A stretch of DNA of 64,000 nt from assembly GCF_000192225.1 (NCBI RefSeq), contig NZ_GL872413.1:1659204-1723203 (forward strand), written 5' to 3'. Source of the stretch: Capnocytophaga sp. oral taxon 338 str. F0234 (lineage in GTDB: Bacteria; Bacteroidota; Bacteroidia; Flavobacteriales; Flavobacteriaceae). Within the stretch, counting starts at the first letter, position 1. The number at the start of each line of letters is the position of its first letter. The position numbers and the translations under genes were made by a program. The notes under the pieces are model-generated. The model worked only from the letters and a program-made list of their open reading frames with translations. It had not been told where the DNA came from and did no database searches. This document shows, piece by piece, positions 27,177-36,639 of the stretch.

Positions 27177-28895
27177 TTACAGATTCAATTCTTTGGTAAT
27201 CTGTTGGATTTTAGATAAGAGTTCTTTTTGTGTTTGTTCAAAAGCCTCAGGGGAGGACAAAGGTGCATTAACACTAAAATAGAACTTAATTTTAGGTTCT
27301 GTACCACTAGGTCGTGCAGCTACCTTAGTTCCCTTTTCAGTATAATAAATAAGCACATTGGACTTAGGAATTTCTATATGAGTTTGCTCACCTGTAAGGA
27401 GATTTTTGGCAATAGAAGTTTGATAATCCTCAATGCGTACTACTTTTTCTCCTCCAATGGTTTTAAGAGGATTTTCACGGAGGTTCTTCATCATTTGATT
27501 AATTTCCTCAGCTCCGCTTACTCCTTTTCTTACAATAGAGATTAAGTATTCCTGATAAAGTCCGTATTCTTGATACATTTTAAGCATTTCCTTAAAGAAA
27601 GAACTTCCTTTAGCCTTAGCTTCAGCGGCAATATCCATAGCCAATAAGGAAGAGGTTTCCGCATCCTTATCGCGGAGAAAATCTCCTACCATAAAACCAA
27701 AACTTTCCTCTCCTCCACCAATAAACTGTTGGTTAGGGAAGTCCTTAATCATCTTGGCTATCCACTTGAATCCAGTAAGACCTTCCTTATACTCTACACC
27801 ATAGGCATTGGCAAGTTTCCGCATCATAGGAGTAGAAACGATTGTAGAGGCAATAAACTCATGCCCTGTTTTCTCTCCTTTTTCTTTCCATTTGTCCAGA
27901 AGGTACTTAGTCATCATGAGCATAGTTTGGTTTCCATTGAGTAATACCATTTTGTCATGGAGGTCCCGTACGGCTATTCCTATACGGTCACTATCTGGGT
28001 CAGTTCCAAAGACAATATCAGCCCCAAGTTCTTCTGCTTTCTTTAGTGCTAAGGTAAGAGCTTCAGGTTCCTCAGGATTTGGAGATTTCACTGTAGGGAA
28101 ACTTCCATCAGGAGTCGCTTGTTCCTCCACTATGTGTAAGGAGGTATAGCCTGCACGTTCAAAAAGTTTAGGGATAATGGTTACTGAAGTGCCATGCAAA
28201 GGGGTATATACGATTTTTAGGTTTTCCTTTCCTTTGATAGGGAAATTAGCTTTGCTTAAAGAGGCTTTCATGAAGGCTTCATCCACCTGAGTGTCTATCT
28301 TTTCAATAAGTGCTTCATTGGCATTAAATTTTATATCAGCGAACTGTACCTTATCAATAGCCTCCATTACTTCTTTATCTTGAGGAGGTACGAGCTGTCC
28401 ACCGTCTGTCCAATACACTTTATATCCATTATATTCTGGCGGATTATGGGAAGCCGTAAGGACTACCCCACTATGACATTTCAAGAATCTTATAGCGAAG
28501 GAAAGTTCAGGGGTAGGTCGCAACTGTGAGAAAAGAAACACCTTAATACCGTTGGCAGAGAACACATCGGCTACTATTTTTGCGAATTCTTGTGAATTAT
28601 GGCGGCAATCATAAGCAATCACTACCTTTACTTGCTCATTAGGATATACCTTCTTGAGGTAATTACTCAATCCCTGAGTATTTTTACCCAAAGTATAACG
28701 GTTCATACGATTGGTACCTATTCCCATAATACCGCGCATTCCTCCGGTACCAAACTCCAAATTCTTATGGAAAGATTCTATCAGTTCCTCTTTTTCTCCG
28801 GCGAGTAGCTGACGAACTTTTTCTTGAGTAGCTGCATCAAAGGCTGGAGTAAGCCACGATTGAGCATTCATTTTACTTTTTTCTAGTAAGTCCAT
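27177..28895 (-). CDS. Phosphoglucomutase/phosphomannomutase
   Basis: 572-aa alpha-D-phosphohexomutase that interconverts hexose 1- and 6-phosphates. Phosphoserine loop TASHNPPEYNGYK (Ser about 145), Mg2+ loop GTDPDSDRIGIA (about 290), sugar loop GGEESFGF (about 397) and phosphate loop RPSGTEPKIKFYF near the C-terminus are all present. Substrate preference cannot be read from the sequence. It supplies activated sugars for surface glycans or glycogen. Neighbours on the same strand are the ABC exporter downstream and a secreted protein gene upstream. Confidence 0.93.
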   Translation of the reverse strand: MDLLEKSKMNAQSWLTPAFDAATQEKVRQLLAGEKEELIESFHKNLEFGTGGMRGIMGIGTNRMNRYTLGKNTQGLSNYLKKVYPNEQVKVVIAYDCRHNSQEFAKIVADVFSANGIKVFLFSQLRPTPELSFAIRFLKCHSGVVLTASHNPPEYNGYKVYWTDGGQLVPPQDKEVMEAIDKVQFADIKFNANEALIEKIDTQVDEAFMKASLSKANFPIKGKENLKIVYTPLHGTSVTIIPKLFERAGYTSLHIVEEQATPDGSFPTVKSPNPEEPEALTLALKKAEELGADIVFGTDPDSDRIGIAVRDLHDKMVLLNGNQTMLMMTKYLLDKWKEKGEKTGHEFIASTIVSTPMMRKLANAYGVEYKEGLTGFKWIAKMIKDFPNQQFIGGGEESFGFMVGDFLRDKDAETSSLLAMDIAAEAKAKGSSFFKEMLKMYQEYGLYQEYLISIVRKGVSGAEEINQMMKNLRENPLKTIGGEKVVRIEDYQTSIAKNLLTGEQTHIEIPKSNVLIYYTEKGTKVAARPSGTEPKIKFYFSVNAPLSSPEAFEQTQKELLSKIQQITKELNL

Positions 28896-28923
28896 ATTTA
28901 TTGTTTTTTGCAGAATTGCATTT

Positions 28924-29619
28924 TTATCTTTTTAATTTTCTGAAATCCTCTGGATTGAATAGGGTCAATTGTTGTTCTTGTAAGCGATTAATGGTATCAA
29001 ATATTCTCTGTCGGATCGGCTTAGGTAACTTATAATAAGCAGCATCTATCTGTGTTTCTCTTCCGCTGTCATCAGGAGCATCTTGATGGCGAATCCCCAC
29101 TTTCTCTCCCTTATAATAGGTTATAATTTTTACTTTTCCCCGGTCAGGGTCTCCGTCAGTAGGAGTTGCCCCATAGACAATAATAGGATCCACATAACCG
29201 TCCTTGTCCAAATCCGTTAAAGAGGAAAACTTTGTCCAGAACCCAATAGAAAACTCCCATTCTTCCCATTTAGGACGATAATCATAGAGTATTTTCACTA
29301 CTTGAAAAGTATTCTCCTGTCTAAGAAGGTGAAAAGCCTTAATCTTATCATTAATAACCTCTCCTTCATTATTTTTTCTATATACTTTTTCTCCTTTTTT
29401 GGAAGAGTCATAGAGTTTGTTCTCGGAGAATACCCAAAAGTGTTTTCCTTCTTCATCTTGGTAAGTATACACTTTGGTTATAGGAAATGAGATTCCTAAT
29501 TTTTTCTGTACTTTGAAGGGGAATAACTCCTGTACTTTCCCTTCTTGTAAGAGTTGTACCTCTTGTGCTTGTACACATAAGGGACATAGAAAGCCCCATA
29601 AAAACCATTTTTTCATCAT
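28924..29619 (-). CDS. Secreted protein of unknown function
   Basis: 231 aa with signal peptide MMKKWFLWGFLCPLCVQAQ. The mature protein has an acidic block (FSSLTDLDKDGYVDPIIVYG, about 133-152) that looks like a calcium-binding repeat, and conserved YYKGEKVGIRHQDAPDDSGR. It resembles proteins labelled in Riemerella and other Flavobacteriia as linked to surface polysaccharide synthesis, but I am not sure of this and assign no function. It starts 7 nt after atpZ and lies 28 nt upstream of the phosphohexomutase, so it is likely part of the sprE-bactofilin-atpZ unit. Confidence 0.65.
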   Translation of the reverse strand: MMKKWFLWGFLCPLCVQAQEVQLLQEGKVQELFPFKVQKKLGISFPITKVYTYQDEEGKHFWVFSENKLYDSSKKGEKVYRKNNEGEVINDKIKAFHLLRQENTFQVVKILYDYRPKWEEWEFSIGFWTKFSSLTDLDKDGYVDPIIVYGATPTDGDPDRGKVKIITYYKGEKVGIRHQDAPDDSGRETQIDAAYYKLPKPIRQRIFDTINRLQEQQLTLFNPEDFRKLKR

Positions 29620-29626
29620 AAATAAA

Positions 29627-29842
29627 TCATTCCTCTTCCATCTGATTTACTTGTTTTATTACAAGATATAGCGAAGCAAATACCCCAAAAAGCCCCCCTC
29701 CTACTGTTCCCCAAGGGGCAATAGTAGGATATTTCTGGTCTAACCAATTCCCACAATAGGCACAAATACCAATAGTAACTGCCATTTGTATTCCCAATTG
29801 GGAGAACTTCACCCAATTATTTAACTTCTTTTTTGGGTTCAT
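29627..29842 (-). CDS. AtpZ/AtpI-like membrane protein
   Basis: 71-aa protein with two membrane helices (about 13-30 and 42-63) and the family pattern WVKFSQLGIQMAVTIGICAY, NWLDQKYPT, WGTVGGGLFGVFASLYL. AtpZ/AtpI helps assemble the c-ring or import Mg2+ for F-type ATP synthase and normally sits just upstream of atpB. It overlaps the bactofilin gene by 26 nt. Here the next genes are an unknown secreted protein and a mutase, not ATP synthase genes. Confidence 0.85.
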   Translation of the reverse strand: MNPKKKLNNWVKFSQLGIQMAVTIGICAYCGNWLDQKYPTIAPWGTVGGGLFGVFASLYLVIKQVNQMEEE

Positions 29843-30242
29843 TCATCAAAGGTTGTGGTTCCTTGGAGGCATTATGATTTCCACTTCCCATACTACACTT
29901 TACATTGAATACTGCTCCTGGTTCTATAGCGAGTTTATCGGCTTGTACTTCTCCTTCTATAATGGCTGTTGCCTTGAGACTCAAAGTACTCTTCACCACG
30001 AGGGTTCCCCGTACATTACCTTCTATATCAGCATTGGTACAAATAACATTTCCATGTATAACGCCTGTTTTTCCCACTACAAGACGTCCGGAGGTTTGTA
30101 TAGTTCCTTCTATTTCACCATCAATACGGAAATCTGATCCGGAATTCACCTCTCCTTTAATTTTAGTTCCTCCTACGATGCGGTTACTTCCCGCTACTGA
30201 ATTGTCTGTTGCCATAGGTTTTTTATTTTCTTTATTAAACAT
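29817..30242 (-). CDS. Bactofilin, polymer-forming cytoskeletal protein
   Basis: 141-aa protein with the bactofilin beta-helix: VGGTKIKGEVNSGSDFRIDG, GEIEGTIQTSGRLVVGKTG, GNVICTNADIEGNVRGTL, then short disordered ends. Bactofilins form non-polar filaments at the membrane that guide cell shape and wall synthesis. ATG 30242 is used; the internal Met10 is an equally possible start. It is placed between sprE (2 nt upstream) and atpZ (overlapping). Confidence 0.9.
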   Translation of the reverse strand: MFNKENKKPMATDNSVAGSNRIVGGTKIKGEVNSGSDFRIDGEIEGTIQTSGRLVVGKTGVIHGNVICTNADIEGNVRGTLVVKSTLSLKATAIIEGEVQADKLAIEPGAVFNVKCSMGSGNHNASKEPQPLMNEPKKEVK

Positions 30243-30244
30243 TG

Positions 30245-32758
30245 TTAGTTATTTTTTTTAAAAAAATCTTCTTTATTTTTATACATCTGAATAATCCTAT
30301 AATTCTCAGACGAAATTACAAAAAATTCTTTAAATGCAGTTATTTTTTCTTCATTTTTTTCTTCCTTCTTTTTCTTTTGTTCTTTTTCTGCTTGTTCTTG
30401 TTGTTCTACCTGATATTGAATATATTTTTCTACAAAACTCTCAGCCATTTGCTTGGTCATAAATCCGTGAATTACAGTAAATTGTTCATTAGCATCATAT
30501 ACATCTTGGCTTAAAGAGAGGTAAGCAAATCCCTTTTCCTCCAAATAATTCTTTAGGGTCTCTAGCTGTTGCTCATCCAACACTGGGGTTACCACCTTCC
30601 AGGAAGAAGCTTTTTCATCGGATTCAAAAGCAGGCTTATTTTCCTCTTCTTTGAGTTTCTTAAGAATCTCTTGTATTTGGTCTGCTTGTTTGGTATTAGG
30701 ATATTCCTGAGCAATACGTTCCAGTTCGTTCTGATAAGCAATTTTTCCTTCTAAGCGACCCAAAGCTTTTGCCCGAAGTATTTCCCAATTGGGAGCCTCA
30801 GGAGAGGTTTCGTACTGAGGCTTATGAGTATCAATATAAGCAATCACCTCTTGATATTGTTGGTTTTCCAGCTGTTTTTGTAGAGAATCATACTGTTTTT
30901 GCAGTTCTATTTCATTCGTATTAGCCTCTCCTGAAATAATTTTTGCATATATTGATTGAGGATACTGATTCACTAACCGATTCTTATAAGAGACTGCTTC
31001 TGTCGGATTTTTTTCTTCGTTGATTCTATAGAGTTGATACAATGTTTTCTCCTTAAGCTTATCATCTTGAGTGATAGAGAGCAGGCGAGCAAAGCGTTCC
31101 TGTGCCAATTTGTCATCTTTGAATTTCTCCCAATAAAGTTCTCCTACTCCATAGAGAGCTAATTCTCTATCTTTTCGCAGTTGTTCCATTTGTGCTTCAG
31201 AAGGCAACTTTTCTATAAAATCTTGAGGAGAAGGGGGTTGAGTGGTTGGACTCTCTGCTTGTTCTTCTGCAGTTTGCTTGGTGGTTATAAGGCTTGACCA
31301 ACGCCAATTATCCACTAAGGGGCGGTCACCGAATTGCTCAATGAACTGTTGCTTACCGTAGGCTACTGCCTGAGGTATATAGAAGTAAAAACCATCCTGA
31401 GGAAGTTGTGCTTGGTTCTGTACGGTTTTTCCAAAGTTGGTAATCTTAACTTCATTCTTCTTAGCTGTTTGCTTTCTATCATCCAAATATTTCTGGAAGA
31501 AAGCAATTTTTTCATCTTTAGACATAGCCATAATACGGGAGAGGCTATCGGCTTTTTCTATAGTATTTTCAAAGGAGGTAATTTGAGAGAGGTTATCCCT
31601 TTTCCTTCTCATATAGAGATATTCTAATGTATTCTTAGGGGTATACACCAAAGTACTATCATAATGGGAATAAGCAAGGGGATACTTTTTTTCCTTAAAA
31701 TAAAGTTCTCCTAAGTGTTCATGCGTACGTTTTTTGAGTCCCTCATTTTCCTTATTTTTGTCCAAAGAGAGCAGATAATACTTAATTGCTCCTTTATTTT
31801 TTTGTTCTCCTTCCAAGAATACCCCATGTTGGAAATAGATAAGGTCAAGCAAGTTCTTATGTTCATAGAGTTTCTCCATTTTCTGTAACTGCTTGGAATA
31901 AGTAAGTTTTTCCTCTTGGGAAAGTGTTTGGGTACGAGCTTTTCCTACTTGAGCCTCCACCCATAATCGGCGGGGGATATTCCAGTTAAGATCAATGGTT
32001 TTCTGGTAATATACCTGAGCAGAGTCTTTTTGATTAATAGCCTCAAAGAGCTGTCCTGTAATGAAAAGATAGCGACCTTTTTGGGCTTTTTCTTTAGTTT
32101 CTTCACTGGCAAGTTTAAGAGTTTCAATGGCTTGTGGATATTCTTTAAGATTGATATAGGCTTGAGCAAGGATAGCATGTAGGTTGGCACGTTCTCTTCG
32201 TTTCGGATTTTCTTCTGAGAGCATTTTATGTACATCAGTAATCGCCATTTGCTCACGACCTAATTGAATAAGTGTTTTTTCTCTCCAAAAGGCAGCATTA
32301 TAGCGTTGGTTGGTTTGCCCATAATTAGTTAGCAAGTGGTTAAAAGCTTCTAAAGCGGGGATATAGCGACCATTATAGTAACGAGCCTTTCCCAAGAGCA
32401 TATAAGCATCATCAATTTTTCGGTTTTTTTGCTTTCCATCAAAGACCATAGAATGGCGCTGAATTGCCTTAATTGCTTTCTGTTCAGCACGGTCAAAATG
32501 TTTGTTTCCTTCCCCTGAAAGGAAATATTCATCCGATAAGGTTTCAGGCTCCACAGGAAGGATTTCAAAATAGTTTTCAGCGTGTTTCTCAGCGATTTCC
32601 TTTTTACCTTCTTCTAAGGCTAAATTTCCGTTATATAACACGTTATACATCGTAGGAATCATACGAAATTGTCGGTTATAATAAGTATCGGCTGTAGTTG
32701 AACAGCCTATCAGAAAGGTAATTAATAAAATATTAGTAAGATACTTTAATAACTTCAT
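30245..32758 (-). CDS. sprE: SprE/PorW-type TPR lipoprotein of the type IX secretion system
   Basis: 837-aa TPR protein. The lipoprotein signal MKLLKYLTNILLITFLIGC has Cys19, and the start of the mature part (NRQFRMIPTMYNVLYNGNLA) is characteristic of SprE/PorW. Many TPR units follow (for example DAYMLLGKARYYNGRYIPAL and HLGELYFKEKKYPLAYSHYD). A low-complexity linker near 505-525 and a Lys/Glu-rich stretch near 800 are seen. SprE/PorW is a periplasmic lipoprotein needed for type IX secretion and gliding in Flavobacterium, where it links PorM-type and PorP-type parts. Upstream of bactofilin and atpZ in one unit. Confidence 0.88.
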   Translation of the reverse strand: MKLLKYLTNILLITFLIGCSTTADTYYNRQFRMIPTMYNVLYNGNLALEEGKKEIAEKHAENYFEILPVEPETLSDEYFLSGEGNKHFDRAEQKAIKAIQRHSMVFDGKQKNRKIDDAYMLLGKARYYNGRYIPALEAFNHLLTNYGQTNQRYNAAFWREKTLIQLGREQMAITDVHKMLSEENPKRRERANLHAILAQAYINLKEYPQAIETLKLASEETKEKAQKGRYLFITGQLFEAINQKDSAQVYYQKTIDLNWNIPRRLWVEAQVGKARTQTLSQEEKLTYSKQLQKMEKLYEHKNLLDLIYFQHGVFLEGEQKNKGAIKYYLLSLDKNKENEGLKKRTHEHLGELYFKEKKYPLAYSHYDSTLVYTPKNTLEYLYMRRKRDNLSQITSFENTIEKADSLSRIMAMSKDEKIAFFQKYLDDRKQTAKKNEVKITNFGKTVQNQAQLPQDGFYFYIPQAVAYGKQQFIEQFGDRPLVDNWRWSSLITTKQTAEEQAESPTTQPPSPQDFIEKLPSEAQMEQLRKDRELALYGVGELYWEKFKDDKLAQERFARLLSITQDDKLKEKTLYQLYRINEEKNPTEAVSYKNRLVNQYPQSIYAKIISGEANTNEIELQKQYDSLQKQLENQQYQEVIAYIDTHKPQYETSPEAPNWEILRAKALGRLEGKIAYQNELERIAQEYPNTKQADQIQEILKKLKEEENKPAFESDEKASSWKVVTPVLDEQQLETLKNYLEEKGFAYLSLSQDVYDANEQFTVIHGFMTKQMAESFVEKYIQYQVEQQEQAEKEQKKKKEEKNEEKITAFKEFFVISSENYRIIQMYKNKEDFFKKNN

Positions 32759-32949
32759 TTAAAAGATATAATAACAAGGCGCAAGTTAATCATTTTTTTT
32801 CAATAGACAAATAAATTTAAACAATTTATAAGAAAATTTTCGCCTGTTCCTCTCTTTTTTTCCTATCTCTTTTTAAGAAGTAACCGTATCAATAAGAATC
32901 AAACCTATTACTTGTAGATAGGTCAATAGGTTCTTTCTTAGTAGATTCA

Positions 32950-32993
32950 GTAAAAAACAGAAAGGGGGTCAGGAAATATCTGCTCCCCCTTTC
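32950..32993 (-). terminator. rpoD terminator
   Basis: GAAAGGGGG/CCCCCTTTC 9-bp perfect stem with a 16-nt loop, followed on the minus strand by TGTTTTTT. It lies 43 nt after the rpoD stop. Confidence 0.85.
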
Positions 32994-33035
32994 GTAAAAT
33001 CAACAATTCAAAAAAAATAATTTTATTAAGCAAGA

Positions 33036-33899
33036 TTATCCTAAGTAAGTTTTCAGGATTTTACTTCTGGAAGTATGTTTGAGCCTACGGATGGCTTTTT
33101 CTTTGATTTGGCGAACACGTTCGCGAGTAAGTTCAAAGGTTTCCCCTATTTCCTCAAGAGTCATAGGATAATTCTCTCCCAATCCAAAATAGAGCCGTAT
33201 GACATCTGCCTCACGCGGAGTAAGGGTTTCCAAGGCACGTTCTATCTCGGTTTTAAGGGATTCATGCATAAGTTCCTTATCAGGATTGGGGGATTCTCCG
33301 CTACGTAAGACATCATATAGGTTAGAGTCCTCTCCTTCTACCAAAGGGGCATCCATGGAAATATGTCGTCCTGAATTCTTCATAGATTCTTTCACATCAC
33401 TTACGGACATATCCAATTCTCTTGCAATCTCTTCAGCGGAAGGAATTCGCTCATGAGTTTGCTCAAGATAGGCATACATTTTGTTAATTTTGTTAATAGA
33501 ACCAATTTTATTCAGGGGCAAGCGGACAATACGTGACTGTTCGGCTAATGCTTGTAGAATAGACTGACGAATCCACCAAACAGCATAAGAGATAAACTTA
33601 AATCCACGAGTTTCATCAAATCGCTGAGCTGCCTTAATAAGTCCCATATTTCCTTCATTGATAAGGTCGGGCAAGGTAAGTCCTTGGTTTTGGTATTGCT
33701 TAGCTACAGAGACCACAAATCGTAAATTGGCTTTTGTAAGTCGTTCTAAGGCGACTTTATCCCCTGCTTTGATACGTTGAGCCAGTTCCACTTCTTCATC
33801 TGCAGAAATCAAGTCCACCTTACCTATCTCCTGCAAATACTTATCCAAAGAGGCAGTTTCCCTATTGGTAACCTGTTTGGTAATTTTAAGCTGTCTCAT
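33036..33899 (-). CDS. rpoD: Primary sigma factor RpoD/SigA
   Basis: 287-aa sigma-70 of the short Bacteroidota form, lacking the long region 1.1. Region 1.2 is [20 protein letters not shown]; region 2 has [20 protein letters not shown] followed by [16 protein letters not shown]; region 2.4 has [20 protein letters not shown]; region 4.2 ends with [23 protein letters not shown] and [12 protein letters not shown]. It directs RNA polymerase to the TTTG/TAnnTTTG promoters seen across the window. Single gene with its own terminator, apart from the small copper-chaperone gene upstream. Confidence 0.97.
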   Translation of the reverse strand: MRQLKITKQVTNRETASLDKYLQEIGKVDLISADEEVELAQRIKAGDKVALERLTKANLRFVVSVAKQYQNQGLTLPDLINEGNMGLIKAAQRFDETRGFKFISYAVWWIRQSILQALAEQSRIVRLPLNKIGSINKINKMYAYLEQTHERIPSAEEIARELDMSVSDVKESMKNSGRHISMDAPLVEGEDSNLYDVLRSGESPNPDKELMHESLKTEIERALETLTPREADVIRLYFGLGENYPMTLEEIGETFELTRERVRQIKEKAIRRLKHTSRSKILKTYLG

Positions 33900-33935
33900 T
33901 TATAATGATAAATTGTTAATGACTGATGATTAATC

Positions 33936-34142
33936 TTACTTTTGTTCTGCCTTGTAACCTGCTTTTTCTACTATTTTAGCTACTTCTGAGGCAGAAAGGG
34001 AAGTTTCTACAGTAAGAGTCTTATCTGAAGAGGTAAGATCCGCCTTCCAAGAGGTAATTTGCCCATTTTTGTCAAGTTCTTTGCCTACTTTATCCACGCA
34101 ACCTTGACATTTGAAATTAGTTTTAAATTCAAAAACACTCAT
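33936..34142 (-). CDS. Heavy-metal-associated (HMA) domain protein, copper chaperone-like
   Basis: 68-aa single HMA domain. The metal-binding CxxC is CQGC at residues 12-15 in TNFKCQGCVDKVGKELDKN, and it ends with EVAKIVEKAGYKAEQ. It lies 159 nt downstream of copA on the same strand, which supports a role in carrying Cu(I) to or from CopA; the metal is inferred. Between this protein and CopA there is enough space for a promoter, but none is clear. Confidence 0.85.
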   Translation of the reverse strand: MSVFEFKTNFKCQGCVDKVGKELDKNGQITSWKADLTSSDKTLTVETSLSASEVAKIVEKAGYKAEQK

Positions 34143-34301
34143 AATTAATTATTAATTAAATAAACTCAATATTCCTTAGGAGGACAAACTCTAAGTGTCC
34201 CCATGTAAAATAAATTGGTAACTTATATTATTAACAAAAATCATTCCAAATTATCATTAATTAAAGAATTTTAACCATGTATAGTGACAAAATAACTGTT
34301 T

Positions 34302-36491
34302 TTATATTTTCTTTTGTTTTAAGAGTAAGCTATTGGTTACTACACTAACACTACTGAAAGCCATAGCCGCTCCTGCATACATGGGGTTAAGTAGTCCTCC
34401 TCCAAAGAGATAAAGTACTCCTGCAGCAATAGGAATCCCTATAAGGTTATAGATAAATGCCCAGAAGAGGTTCTGCCGAATTGTGCGCAAGGTTTCCACT
34501 GACAAATTGACCGTTTTAGAGATTTTAAGTAGGTCAGAGGAAATAATTGTCAGTTGTGCTACCTCCATAGCAACATCACTACCTTTTCCCATAGCGATAC
34601 TTACATCGGCTTGGGCAAGGGCTTGACTATCATTAATACCATCGCCTACCATACCTACTATCTTACCTTGTGCTTGGAGTTCTTTTACGAAATCCTGTTT
34701 ATCAGCGGGTTTTACTTGTGCTTTTACGTGAGAGATTCCTACCTTTTGAGCAATGATATTGGCTGTTTGTAGGTTATCCCCTGTAAGCATATACACCTCT
34801 ATTCCTTGTTTTTGTAATGCTTTTATTGCTTTGGCGGAACTATCTTTCACTTGGTCAGCTATGAATATAAGTGCTAATACTTCCTTACTGCTGGCAAGTA
34901 CCACCAAGCTTCCCTCTACGGTGTAGGTCTGTATTTTCTCTTTGAAATCAGAAGAGAGGGGAATATTATTTTCCTGAATCCACTGCAAGCTTCCCACTCG
35001 GTAGCATTCTTGTTCCCAAAGGGCTTGTACCCCTGCTCCTGCGAACTCTTCTACTTGAGTAAGTTCTACAGGTTCTGTACCTTTCCAATAGGTAGTAATC
35101 GCCTCAGCTAAGGGATGAGAGGAGTGTAGTTCTAAGCTATATAATACAGGTAAATATTTCTGCTTATCTGTCCAGAAATCAGATATTACTGTAGGAGTTC
35201 CCTGAGTAATAGTCCCTGTTTTGTCCAGTACGACAGCGTTCATTTTGCTAGATAATTCTATACTTTGCGCATCTTTGATAAGGATTCCATTCTCGGCACC
35301 TTTACCTATTCCTACCATAATAGCAGTAGGGGTTGCCAATCCTAAGGCACATGGACAAGCTATGACCAACACACTAACGAAGGCTTGCAGTCCATGAGAG
35401 AATCCATTTTCCTTATCCAGAAGTAACCATAAGAAGAAAGTCAATAGGGCAATCGCAATCACAGTAGGGACAAAGAGAGCGGCAATTTTATCCACAAGTT
35501 TTTGTACGGGAGGCTTGCTTGCTTGTGCATCCTCTACAGCTTTAATAATGGAGGAGAGAAGGGTCTGTGCTCCTATCTTTTCGGCATGCATTTGAATACT
35601 GCCTTGTCCATTGGCAGTTCCCGCAAAAACTGTATCCCCCACTGTCTTTTTGACAGGCAAGGATTCTCCGGTAATCATACTTTCATCTATAAAGGTTTCT
35701 CCTTGGGTTACCTGACCATCTACGGCTATTTTTTGTCCTGCTTTTACCAATAAAACATCTCCCACTTGCACCTGATCAATGGGTATTTCCTGCCATTGGT
35801 TATCCTTCTTAACCCATACAGAAGTAGGCTTAAGTCCCATGAGCTTTCGGATTGCCTCAGAGGTACGTCCTTTGGCAGATTCTTCCAGCACCTTCCCCAG
35901 TAGGATGAAGGAGATAATCATCACAGCGGCTTCAAAGTATAAGTGTGGGGTGATTCCTTGTCTTTGCCAGAATTCTCTAAAAACAAGGCTTGAGAGACTG
36001 TATAGGTAAGCCACCGAGGTGCTGAGCGCCACCAGGGTATCCATATTAGCAGTATGATGTTTTAATTGATTATACGCCCCCACAAAGAAACGTTTACCAA
36101 AGAAAAACAGCCCTATAGTTGCTAAAACGGCTTGTAAATAATCACTATAAGGAAAATGCAGATGAAACATAGCGATGGCAAAGACGGGTAAAGAGCAAAG
36201 CAAACTTCCCCAGAAGGTGCGCTGTAATGCCCTGTAACGTATTTGTTCCTTTGCCCTGAGATCTTGCTCACTAAGGGCATTGATTTCCATATCATAGCCC
36301 GCATCAATAACGAGTTTTTTAAGTGCTTGGGCAGAGGTTATGTGAGAGTCAAAAGTGATATTTGCCTTTTGATTGGCATAGTTCACGCTTACTTCTTTAA
36401 CGCCTGGAGCCTGTTGCAGTACCTTTTCAACGGTAATAGCGCAAGAGGCACACATCATACCACTTATAGGATAATGTTCTTTTTGTATCAT
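34302..36491 (-). CDS. copA: Copper-translocating P1B-type ATPase
   Basis: 729-aa inner-membrane pump that exports Cu(I). N-terminal HMA domain with CxxC (GMMCASCA, Cys14/Cys17), eight membrane helices, TGES actuator motif in SMITGESLPVKK, the ion-binding CPC in ACPCALGLATP (379-381), phosphorylation motif DKTGT (Asp423), SHPLAEAI and VGDGINDSQALAQADVSIAM. The C-terminal membrane pair has YNLIGIPIAAGVLY and the Met-rich NPMYAGAAMAFSSVSVVTNS. All signature residues are present. Divergent from rpe. Confidence 0.96.
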   Translation of the reverse strand: MIQKEHYPISGMMCASCAITVEKVLQQAPGVKEVSVNYANQKANITFDSHITSAQALKKLVIDAGYDMEINALSEQDLRAKEQIRYRALQRTFWGSLLCSLPVFAIAMFHLHFPYSDYLQAVLATIGLFFFGKRFFVGAYNQLKHHTANMDTLVALSTSVAYLYSLSSLVFREFWQRQGITPHLYFEAAVMIISFILLGKVLEESAKGRTSEAIRKLMGLKPTSVWVKKDNQWQEIPIDQVQVGDVLLVKAGQKIAVDGQVTQGETFIDESMITGESLPVKKTVGDTVFAGTANGQGSIQMHAEKIGAQTLLSSIIKAVEDAQASKPPVQKLVDKIAALFVPTVIAIALLTFFLWLLLDKENGFSHGLQAFVSVLVIACPCALGLATPTAIMVGIGKGAENGILIKDAQSIELSSKMNAVVLDKTGTITQGTPTVISDFWTDKQKYLPVLYSLELHSSHPLAEAITTYWKGTEPVELTQVEEFAGAGVQALWEQECYRVGSLQWIQENNIPLSSDFKEKIQTYTVEGSLVVLASSKEVLALIFIADQVKDSSAKAIKALQKQGIEVYMLTGDNLQTANIIAQKVGISHVKAQVKPADKQDFVKELQAQGKIVGMVGDGINDSQALAQADVSIAMGKGSDVAMEVAQLTIISSDLLKISKTVNLSVETLRTIRQNLFWAFIYNLIGIPIAAGVLYLFGGGLLNPMYAGAAMAFSSVSVVTNSLLLKQKKI

Positions 36492-36573
36492 AAATTGAAA
36501 AGAATAACTTTAGGAGAGTAAGCATTTCAAAAAGTATGCCTACTTAAGAATATGACATTTTTTCATATTTTAT

Positions 36574-36603
36574 TTTGATTCCTCGAAAAAAAACGTATCT
36601 TTG
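36574..36603 (+). promoter_or_regulatory. rpe promoter
   Basis: TTTG at 36574-36577, 18 nt, then TATCTTTG at 36596-36603; the ATG is at 36640. Confidence 0.75.
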
Positions 36604-36639
36604 TAACTGAATTAAAAAACACTCTAATTTAGATTAAAT

